Part shown: positions 11,531 to 23,200 of the stretch, piece by piece
How positions within the stretch are numbered: the stretch's first letter is position 1
Layout: each line of letters opens with the position of its first letter
NCBI GenBank assembly: GCA_012845835.1
Contig: JABAKD010000003.1
Location: 2,724,212-2,788,211, forward strand
Length of the DNA: 64,000 nucleotides
Origin: Undaria pinnatifida
Lineage: Eukaryota > Sar > Phaeophyceae > Laminariales > Alariaceae
Reading direction: 5' to 3'
Notes under the pieces: generated by a model
What the model saw: only the letters and a program-made list of their open reading frames with translations
What the model was told of the DNA's origin: nothing
Databases searched by the model: none
Position numbers and translations under genes: made by a program

Positions 11531-14138
11531 GGGGATATCTCTTTTCTTAGACGCTATTTTCGCCCCCCCCCCCCCCCTTGTTTAGGGTCTATGGTCATGC
11601 GACTACGGCCATGCACAAACTGAGTACATCCCCCCCCTTGTTTAGGACCAAACAGGTTTCGGGCCATAACATCCCAGGAGGTGTGTTCGCTTCCGTGTTG
11701 TACGTACGTTTGGTGTCGGTTCTTCGGGTGGGTTGGCAGATGGCCGGATTGATTTTTCGGCGAATCGATTATCGAAAGGTAGCGAGAGAGGCTGGTGACT
11801 TGTTTATGTGGACGACGCAGTACAATGTGTTTGCGACGTGGCTCAGCTTCGACAAATGGTTGAACAGTCCAAGTCCACACTGACTCCTGATTACCTTTTT
11901 GGTGTCATCCCTCTCTAGGGGTGCACCAGAAGTTTCTGAGCTCCTAATGCAAATGGTTGAATAGTCAAAATCCATGCTGACTCAATATCTGTATGTTCAG
12001 TCTTCCAACGTTAGGGGTGCAACAGATTCTAAGATGTTTCTGAGCTCCTAACATGAGGAGCTAGCTCAATTTCAACATCAATATCAACATCAACATCACC
12101 CGAAACATGACTTCGACGTTTGTTTGCGCAGCCCGACCAACGTTTATATGCACTATATAATACCCAAAACAAATACGATACACCACTCGTAGAATTTGTC
12201 GTACTAACCGATAGCTCCACCCTTAAGGAGCTCAACCGTAACATTATCAGAAATGTTTGACCCCCAAGAAAGTACCGCCCCTACCGTGGGATGAGTCTTA
12301 CTACGGTAGCCCCCCCAACGCTTCTTCAGCGAAATCGCCGGTTTTGAAACCAGCTCCCGGCTGTATCTCCTGCAATACGGTGCCCCCCGCCACCTCGATG
12401 TCATCGTTCGATAGTCTTTTGCAACCAAGGAAATACATGAAGATCTTTTCTTCATAGCATCATTCCTCGTGTCGAGCAGCCATGAAACGTTCGTTAAAGA
12501 AAACCGCTGGTTTTGGGGGGGGCTATCGTAGAATCAGTCGGATGGCTCCTTTGCATTTCGAGAATTTTCCCAGGCGATCGAGGTTTTGGTTAGACCTTAA
12601 AAGCTACCTACTTGGTGGTGTATTTTATGTATTTGAACCTTTACGTTGAAGCTTGTCCAGGACTAGCTAATCACACCTGCATTCCGAGAAATTTCCTAAG
12701 CGATTGGGGTTAGGAAGAGTGTTGAGATCAAGTATGATGCAATCAGTTTATCGAAGCTCGGTCAGGGACTGTACAGAGCCGTTTGTAGATGGGCGAGCGT
12801 GCTTATTATCGGTTGTCGGGCATGTTTGGCGTGCTTACGCTGCTGTGCATGTTGGTTTGGAGGCGTGTTGGAAGAGGGACTGAAGTGGATTGTCCCCCCC
12901 TAGTGCCTCGGAAGGTATCGTGTCTGGCTTAGCCTGTAGCCTTTGTAGTGATATACTCCGTGTCACAGCTTTTTTTTCGATTATATGCCGTGTGAGTGTC
13001 ACAGGTGTGGTGCATTGGCTCTCAAACGAAAACGACAAGAATACCATTCTATGCTCGCAGGAACATCCAGCTTCAAGGCCGTCACGCGATCTCCGCAGCC
13101 ACCCATCTCTAAACTTGTTTTTTCGGCTTCAGGAATACTTGCGCAAAATATTTGTCCCTTTCTCGATGGCATCGCTTTCGGTACACGGTTGGTCCGCAGC
13201 TTGCCTTTTCTCTGAGCACGATGCTGACATTTTTCCTTTCGCCTGCTACGCGCCAAAAACAATTTGTTTTGCGACACCGATATTGCCGTTGCGGTTGCGC
13301 TTGCAGTTACGTTGTGATAACACACACGCCACGCGTACAGAATGTGCTGTACAGTACGCAAGAAATGATCCAGTAAGAGACTAAGACTTACTTTTTCCGA
13401 AACGCTAATAAGTTGGGGTTAACCTCTTTGGGGGTCCATAGAGAACAAATGTCGAAGGAAAATGACAATTACTCAGTACTGTTCCCTTGCGTCTTGGTGC
13501 TGCAGTGGACGTACTTTACCAGGTAACTAGTAATTGTGTTTAATCCGGTCGGGGATGCTTTCTTAGCCTTTTCCGTGACCACGGACCAGATTTCACGCAC
13601 GTGAGCCAGTGTAATACACGCGAAAACATCACCGCGGCCCACGCAAAAACATTTCCGTTCCGTCTCACACAACAGCACCGAAGATACACTCTTGCTCCGC
13701 AGTCGAGAGCGGCCGCAACGTAGGCGAAATTGTGAAGACCCAGCCAATAATAAATTTGATCTCAAACCTCCATCAGCAAAACAGCCAAGAGACGGTCATC
13801 CTCCGTTGATTGTTCGCTCGTGGAACTTTTCCTGAAACAGCCAAAACAACCAACAAGAAATCCGGCCATGAACGGTCAATACCAATGCCAAAGTAAAACA
13901 TATCAGAGCAAAAGCTCCGGCCGTAAACGGTCGACTCCAATGATAAAACAAAAAGCCATCTTGAACTTGCAGCGTTACAAACTACTGCAAGCAGAGCAAA
14001 GCAGCAGCGCAAAGCAGTCACAGTGCTTGACCGTGGCACCCATCCCCCCAAACAAAACAAGGCGCTTGATCTTTCCTAGTCTTTCTCCCTAAAACATATC
14101 AATAACTACAAGTCAAAACCCGGGGCTCTAGCGCTATT
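11530..14138. other. Region between genes: dispersed repeats, no supported gene
   Basis: Contains a poly-C junction element (11562-11640, GTACAT next to a C run) and a family C copy (about 11900-12300 with GGGGTGCA, AGCTAGCTCAAT and ACCCGAAACATGACTTCGA). ORFs of 60-165 codons occur at 12890-13384 (plus) and 13469-14060 (minus). None shows a motif or consistent splice structure. Confidence 0.45.
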
Positions 14139-14226
14139 TTATGCCGCAACCGCTTCCTTCTCGGCCACTTTTCCCTCGAGCGACCCGTTCTTCAGCATCT
14201 CCTCGATCCGCTCGGCTTCCTCGTAC
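14139..14226 (-). CDS. PPOX: PPOX exon 14, stop codon
   Basis: Acceptor GACTCAAG; encodes [19 protein letters not shown] and VAEKEAVAA then TAA at 14141-14139. The Y-GYE-x-A join matches the C-terminal helix of other PPOX proteins, and the phase is correct. Confidence 0.88.
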
Positions 14227-17200
14227 CTTGAGTCACGGGGGCAGGGGGCGATAACAAGGAACACAAGCGGGGGGGGGCGTACTAATTGGTTGCTTGCCTT
14301 AGTAATTTGACCATTGACCACGCATCCTTTTCGAGACGGAGCACCGTTCCTATTCCTAATAGAGACACCTCCAACGTTTGTGCGCTTATCACGCTTTTTC
14401 CATATATTGCATAAATACTGTTTGCCTATCCTACCCCCGTCCTGTTTCGCCATCTGTGGCCACCATCTATCTCCCAGGGTAGCGAGGGGGGGGGATTTGT
14501 TGCTTGCTTTCGTATTTTGATCAGTCCATTGAGCACGCACCGCTTTCGAGACGGAGTACCGTTCCTACCCCTAATATTAACACAGGCACCTGCAACATGT
14601 GGGCGCTCATCGCGTTTTTCCACATATTCACACCTCGAACAGATCATCGACCCGTACTTGATGATCTAAATATTTCAGGTAAGGTCTGCATGGTCTAGCT
14701 TGTGTTACCCGGCGAGAGCCGTACGATCTGCATGCTCTAGCACATGTTTCCCGGGTTGAATCTGTACTCTACAGATCCAGATCCAGCACATCTTACAGCG
14801 GCAGATACGGGATCTACTGTAGATGATTTAGATGATCAAGATGATCTGTAGATTATCCAGATAGATCATGACCTGTCTGAGGTGTGCACATATTACTTTC
14901 TTGATTTTTGACTACCTTATCACCTTCCTGGTTATCACAAGGGGGCGCGGGGGGGGGGGGGGTGCGGCATGGTTTGTTTTGCTCTTCTTGCGGTAATTCC
15001 CGTCCACCGGACGGAGGTGAAATGCTCGAGCTGAAGGTTTTATAGATGTTGGCTTGGCTTCGACAAAAAGGTTGAAAAACTACTGGACTTAAGCTATAAC
15101 CCTAAACCCAACTGCCTGGGAAATTTTAGGTGTAAGTTGGGCTACAGGGGCAGGGAACAAAGGCGAGCGACGCGAGGGGGGGTGGGGCATGGGTTTGTTT
15201 TGCTCCAACAAGCTACCAGGTACCAGGTATCAAACAGGTATTAAATACCTGACATTATCATTAATAGTAACCACCTGGCAAACACACAATGTGTATATAT
15301 ATCAGCCACATGCCACGGCTAGTACCTCGGAAGTTCCCGTGCACCGGCGGAGGTGGAACACTCGAGATGAGGGCTGTAAATACCGAGACCCAGCATCGAA
15401 AAAACATTTGAAAAAACATGCCTCCGCACAACTGTAGCTTTGATACATCTCTGCCCGAAACATGAGTTGAATGCTCATCCGTAGCTGTCGGTTGGGCACG
15501 CCTCCGACACTTGAATGAAAAACCTAGCCCTGACCCCTACCACCCTGGGTAAAAGCCAACAGCAAACACCGACGAAAGCGCGTCAATCGCCGGGCGGCAA
15601 CGCGTGGTCCTCACCCGTACTGCACGCAATCACCAAACGCTACGCCGGTGATGTAGTTCCCCCCCATCAAGAGCCCCGGTGCCTTCTTCAGGCCCTCTTT
15701 CAAGTCTTCGAGGATGCCAAGGTGTCCCCTCTGGTACCTGCGATATCATAGTTCGAGAAACGCTCGGACGGTAAGTGGCTGGACTTTATTACATGCGCAT
15801 ATAGTTTCGTGAAATAAAACAGGGCTGTGTGTTACCTAGAATTCACGGCTAGGCATTAGTTGAGAGGAAGGGGGAAACCAACTAACCGACGTGGTCTTGA
15901 TATAAAAATTCCACACTTCCGAGCGAGTCGTCGATAATGCCAAGATGCCTTTGGTACCTGCGTAGTTCGACAAATGAGGCTCGACGTGAACATCGGCATC
16001 GGAGCACCGCTCCGTGTGATTACTACGGCGTGCGCCTGGCAGAGTACCGATGATGGGTTTTGATTGTATGATGGGTTTCGATTGTAACCCTTCTAAAACT
16101 GCCCATAAGTTTTTCGAGGATAGACTGCTAGGAGTTGGTGCGTGATAATTTCGCACCACTGATAACAGGGTTAGCGGAGTCGTCACGATATATTACTGTG
16201 GGGCGGTCTACTGCCACAAGCGCACGCCCAGGGTCTCAACAACAACAGTATATCCACGATACACCGTCGTACCTGTGCTGTTTTCTTTTCATCTGTCAAA
16301 AGTGTGGATCGGGTTGTTTCTTGATTTGCTATTTTTCGTCATCGACGCACCAACTACAGTAAATCGAAGGCAAGTGTCAGAGACGTTACAAATACAGACG
16401 GAGTACTGCAAGTGTAAGATATCGTCGCGTGTTTTGTACCAGTACCACACGTATGCTCTTGTGTGCTTTTTTTAGAAGATGGTCCACAAGATCGTCAAAT
16501 ACGAAATGCGCCTGGAATACCCGAAAAATTAGTCATGTTGGCCCATAATGGGCAAAAATTTGAAGGCCTGGCTCTCCCCAGCAACTCAAACATGCGCGGT
16601 TGGCATCGTCAGGAGCCCTGCAACAAGGCCTGCTACATTATCAGGTTCAATTGTAAATAATATGCAGATGTTTCGAGATCGGTCTATATCTACGTTGAAA
16701 AAAAAAACTTTAAAAAGCAAGTTTTGGCTACTACACCTTCGTATTCACTCGAATATCCAACAACAAAACTGAGAGTGCCGTAGACATGTTGGGTTTGCAG
16801 ATATGCCTCGAGGTTCGGTATCGTCGCAGATTCGTCCAGAATCTCCAGCTAGGGCATTAAAAAACTGCGAATTTATTACCTGGTACGCCGCAATCCAGTG
16901 ATCCTACGGGAGGCTTCACTCTTGGCAGGAATTGCTTTTGTTTCGGGCTGGTGGTTGGCAGGTCGTTGTTGCCGGTTTTTTTGTGGTCGATACGCACAAA
17001 AGCACAGGCTTGACATTCCTACCATGCGATCGCACCACCATCATCCATTCTTGCGCTTCATTTTTTTACAAGAGCGGTCACGGCGGCAACTCACTGTGGG
17101 ATGGCCTTCTGCCACAAGCGTACGCCCAGGGTCTTGGGCGGCGGTGCGTCATCCTTGAGAAGGATGGTGCGGATGTCACGATCGCACTCCGCCACGATCT

Positions 17201-20200
17201 CCTCGTCCGACAAGTCCTGCCAAACATCGGGGGGGGGGGGGGGGGGGGCGTACTCATTAATTGCTTGCCTTAGTCGTTTGAACATAGACCATGCATACTT
17301 TGAGGAGGGGGTGGTGTACTCATTAGTTGCTTGCCTTAGTCATTTAACATAAACCACGCATACTTGGGGGGTGGCGGGGGGGTGGTTTACTTATTACTTG
17401 CTTGCCTTAGTCATTTGACCATTGACCACGCGTACCCTTCGAGACGGAGAACCACCATTCGAGGGCAGGGCGTTACTTAGCGGAATAGTAAACAAGGACA
17501 ACACTGACTGCTAGAACTGCTGCAGGGCTGTAGGCAGCACTATGAGTTGGCTCGACGTCAGGGTTATAGTTAATACATTGGCATCCCGGATGGTCTAGTG
17601 GGTCAATCTGGTAACCAACAAGGTCGATTTCGCTGGTTTGAGCGCCCCCGAGCTCCTAGTCGTACTCGTACGGAGTTTTTCTTGTGCAAACGGTTGACTC
17701 GCGGGAAGCGCGAGAGCACGAGTTGGCAATATTCGATGAAAATCAACGGAGGGTTGTGAATGCCCTCTGCGCGATAAAAAACAAAGGCGCGCACCGGGGG
17801 GGGGGGGGGGGGGGGGGAGACGGCACCTGTGACCACGGCTAGTTCAGAAGCTGGAAAGCAAAAGTGAGCCTTGACAACAAAAATAACTAAATAAAAACGT
17901 GAGCTTAATACCAGTCTGGGTCCAAGCATTAGCCACTTCGGCGAATTCGAGAACGTCCAAAAGTGCCGTAGATTTAGGCCTTTAGACTGGTACTTGGGGC
18001 GGCGTAAAAACAGCCAACTAACTAATTTTCACGGTCGCACACTGCCACATTCTCCTTGTCCATGCCAAACACTGCAGGAAGTCGTTGTAGCGCATCAACA
18101 ATAAGGGACAAAAAAAAAAAAAAAAATCAACAAAGCAGTTACACAACAACAAGCAGCTACACAACCACAACACGTGACAGTTATTTTCCACACCTCGGGC
18201 AGAACACGATCTAGATCATATAGATCATATAGATTATATAGATCATATAGATCATCTACATATAGATCACATAGATCGTATAGATAATCTAGACCCTCTA
18301 GATCCTCTGGATCATCTAGATCATCTACAGCAGATTCTATACCTGCCGTTGTGAGATGCTGTGCAGGATCTGTATATGTCGAGCACAGATCCAACCCAGG
18401 AAACATGTACCATATCATGCAGCTCGTACGGCCCCCACCCGGCAACATGAACTAGACCATACACATCATCCCTCTGAAGATCTACATCATCACATGGGGA
18501 TCGATTCTCTGTCCGACGTGAGCATTTATCCTACTGCAAAAAAATCGACACCTCGATTTCCAAGTACAGCGCTGTTCATTGTTTTACGTGTTTTTTTTTC
18601 ATCCAAAATCTATGTTCAAATTTACCGCATCGTGATGCTGGTTAAAAAAAACTATCTGAAGCAAACGTGGAAATTTGGAAAGAAAAACAGTGAATCAATC
18701 GCAGTCCACAAGGCTTGAACCTCCGAGCACCTACAATCTCTGCCGCTACCGTCAGCCTCACCTTGATGCCAGGGTCCTGGGCGCCGCCGATGTAGTTGAG
18801 AAGCATAGCGTAACCTTCTGGAGCACGGCCAGGGAACAGCGACGACGACCAGATCGTGCCCAAAGTCCTGAAGTGGCCCATCCGACATAACAATATTCAG
18901 CGGTGGGGGTCGCGGTTTAAGATAACTGTGCATCAGGTCCTTTTTGACCCGAACTTCGACACGTGCTATTAATATAATGGAGGCGGCACTTTTTGGCTGC
19001 AACGTTTATATTTTTCATTGACGGGGCTCCTTAACCCTTTTGTGACTAGATTATAGTACAGCAACAATACAAGGTATAAACGCCTTATTATCGTGGCGCG
19101 AGCACGCAGCACACGACAGCGCAAGCCACGCGCGTGTCTTACAGGCACTTGGGTTGGAATTTCGACTGTACTATTGTGGTCAGCTAACCTAGCAGCCCGG
19201 GTTGCTTCGTGTGAAGAATGCTGCAATCATCCGTTCTATTCGTCGATTTTTCCCTATAATATGACCAAGATATAAGTAAGCCCCGAAAGGGTTAACCCCA
19301 AAATCGAGCGGGAAAAAAAAAAGGTTTCTCAATACTTTTCGCAATATGTCTGGGGCATGGGATTCGTCATCGGGATGCCCTGTTCTTTTTTTCCAAATCA
19401 ATTCTTGGGGTAAATGTATAGCGCAGCTGAAAGTGGCATATGCCTCAGACACAAAATCGGCGCAGCTCCACCTCAGCCCGGATGGGTTCTTCTCTTAAAA
19501 ATCGGAACGTGCATGGTACACCTTTTGTAGTATCGCATGTGAAGCCATTTGGCCTCTCTAAAAAACCAGCACTTTGATTTAGCCGGTCGCTCTTCAACGG
19601 CGACCCCCGCTTTAAAACCGTTAATCGGAAGCGCTCACAGAGCACTTTGCTAAATAAGTTTGTAGAATACAGATCGACAGATACTTCGCATTACACGTAG
19701 GGACTTTTTGGCTTACGACCAAAAGCAGAAATGTGGCGTTCAAACGGGGGGACCAAGGCTATGTTTCAACGGCTTAGAGCCACGGGGGAAAGTGGCTCCC
19801 CTACTTTTCTGTGCTCGTCAGCTTCGCAACAAGCACGGCGATGGACTGTTTCGATTGCGCTGGGCCAGCAACCGATTTTGAAGTTCGGTGTTGTGTGGGA
19901 CACAGAACCTTAATTCAGTAGCGACAATGGGGGCACCTCCCCTGCAGTACACAATAGTCGGGCTAAGCGCTAAGCCCGTGAGTTGGCTCACTGTCAGACG
20001 CGTGCTACGATAGAGGTGCGCTACTTTTTTTTCTTAATACTACCCCTCAATTTGGGGGCTCAAGACCTCTCCCAAGGCAAAAACTGATTTAGAGAAACAT
20101 AAAATTACTATGGGATGAAAAATCTCATCTGGCCTAGGTATTGGGTTAAGGAGCCCGGTCAGTCAGAGGCCATTTCAGACGAAAAGTACTGCTACCTACC

Positions 20201-23200
20201 TCTATCGTACCACGCGTCGTCCGTCGCCGATTCTGGTAGCTATTTTAGTTGGGAATTAATACGCATAACAGTTACTAGCGCGCGGAAATTAGAGGAATTC
20301 CGCGTTTGTTTCAATGACTGGTGCGTCCGTAGCTCGCATGTTCAGCACACAAAAAAAGCTACCACTTTGTCAAAGCTGGGGAACGGTCTTCATAGCCCTC
20401 CCGGAAAGACCGCAAAAAGCCAACACGCACCTGTGCATTCAACGTGAGAGGTACAAGGCAAGTGATCCCTCTACCGTAGCATAACTCTAAAGGCGACAAC
20501 AAAATGTTCAAGCACCTGATTTTCATCTTGCGCGGGATCAGGTTGCCGAAGCCCCGAAGGTCAACCTTGAAGGCGGACTTCGGGTAGGCAAGGGTTACGC
20601 TCGCCACCGGGGGGTAGTACACCTCGTCTAACCGCGCTGCCTCCGGCACAATGTCCTGCAATTGTAAACAACACACACATACGTAAGCTGAGTTGATTAA
20701 TTGATTTTCCACGAAAAACAAAACTCAGACAGTTGAGTTGGTTGAAGTTCGTGATCATTTCTCACGAGAGAAAGAAAAAGGAGAGCTCGAGTTCGTTGAA
20801 TCTCGTGATAATTTCGGAAAAAAAGCACAGACTGAATATTCAGCAGTTGAGTTGGTTAAATTACGTAATTACCTTAGTTCAAATCAAACCACGACTGCCG
20901 CGAGGGGGATGGGGGGGGTGGGGAGGGGGGAGGGTGACGATGTGAAGATGACGATCAGGGTCTCTTCCAAGCGAAAGCTAAAAAGTCTTCGTCATTTTCA
21001 GTATAAAATCATTACCAGGTACCCAGGTATTATTCTTATCCTTCGGCCGCCACTCAGGTATTATTTTTACCTTTCGGTCAACGCTCGCCCAACCATTGTT
21101 CTCACCCTCAGACCCTCGACGCCCGACAGCCTGTGGGCCGGGGCAGTACAGACAGCCACCTTGGCGTGCAGACGCTTGGGCCCCTGCGGCGTGTCGAATG
21201 CGAGCATGTAGCCCCCGCCCTCCGGAGAGCGCTGGATCCCTTTCATGATCCACGACGTCCGCATCTGCCCGCGGCAACGAGCGGCGGCGGCGGTGTCAGC
21301 GATTGTCTTCCAACCCATTGGGAGCCACGTATAACATCCGTCTAGGGTAGGGGGTTCAATTTTACTACCGAGTACATATGCCACTCGCACAAGTGGCTCT
21401 TCGCATCGCTATACTGGACTCTGAAAAAAATGCTGGCGCAACATAAAAAATAAAAGCATTCCACAGCGTCGCCGACGCCTGTCGCGAAACCGGAAAGCGT
21501 GAAAGCCTTCCAAGACTGCGATCAAAAAGGCTAGACCATCGACGCGAGCGACTTCCATCCGCTGAAAACAGCAGGGCATTGCACGGGTCACGACCCGGCC
21601 CACGAATCGGACCAGCAGGTTTTCAAAACCTCGCAGGTCGAGTCGGGTTGGGTCAGGGGAAGATGGTAAATTTCACGGGTCGGGTCGGGTCCAGTCGGGT
21701 CGGGTCGGGTCGGGTCAGGTCCGGAGGTCTTTTAGTCTCACGGTCATGTGCTAGATCATACAGCTCGTATGGATCCCACCGGGTCACATGAGCTAGACCA
21801 TACAGATTTTCTCCGAAATATCTAAATGATTAAGAAGGGATAGCTCATCTGTCAGAGGTGTGAAACATAATGAACGCCGACCTTTCTTTTCCCCATGTCC
21901 TCGAGATCCTTGACGGCACCAAACAACAAAGCAGTTTTTCTTTATCCACGGCCTTGACAGCCTCTGCGGCAAGTAAAACATGTGATTGCTCTTTACCCAT
22001 GGTAGCCTTGTGGGCAAAACAATCTGATATATCTGATACTCTATTTATTTGCCCATGGTTTTGAGAGTCTCGACGGCAAAAAAAAAAAAGAAGAAAAACG
22101 GACCTTGTTTTTACCCATGGCTTCGATGGCAATAATTAATATATATGACCTACTATTTATGTGAAAACAATAATAAACGGTGACCCTTTCTGAACTATCT
22201 GGCCTTGAAAGCCTATGGCAAAAATAACTGACCTATAATTCTTCTTGAAAGAAAAAACACTCACCTTGTCTTTCCCCATGGCTTTGAGAGCCGCATTAGG
22301 GAGCATCTGCAGACCCTCACGGAACGACCCCAAACTGCCCCCCTGATATTTCGGCAGGTCTTCGGACTGCAAAACTTCCGGCAGCTCCTTCTCCTGCCTT
22401 GCGCGTTCCTGTTTTTTTTTGCCAAAGTTATCGGATCCATTTGGAATTGATCGGATTCAGTGACGGCAAGGTGCGACTGTGTGGCGTTCACTTGTGACAA
22501 CACAACCATGTTGTGCTTATACGGCGAGGGAGGCGTACCTTTTACGGCGCACAACAGTAACTTTGTGGTACGTGTCGCTCCCAACGTAACATTGCGTTGA
22601 CTGCGGCGAGAGAGGCTTACATTTATGGCATAGAGCGACGCCACTGTCCGTTTTCACATACACCGACGGTAGACCGACTGCACACCAACGCACACCAACA
22701 CGGCATGACCGATCGAAAACCTTGCCCCCCGCCGGCGCGCGTGTCATAACGGCCTCCCTTGGAGTCATCCAATGGCAGGGGTGCAGCAAATGATTCCAAG
22801 AATTTTCTGACCTCCTAAACACGAGGAGCTCAACACCTCACTCGAAGCAGGGCTTCGAAGGCATTCAATTGCGCAGCCCGCCCAACACTTCCGTGCGCTG
22901 ATATACTTGTAACAGCATCAGGCGAACCGGTAGTTCCTCACTCTGAGGAGCTCAACCGGCCACAAACATTTGTTGACCCAAAAAGTGTACTCCCTCCCGT
23001 GGGTTGGCTGGGAATGATCCTTGAATCCACTGCAAAATGTATCCCGCACTGAATACACGTTATTTTCCCCAAGTAACACGGGTTGCAGTTCTAAAAGAGG
23101 CACAACCTCTTTGAGCCGTCTAGAGATGGAACAGGTGCATACCTCGGACAGATCAGACCCTTATAGGTGATTTATAGATGATCTATGTCATTTGGGGCGG

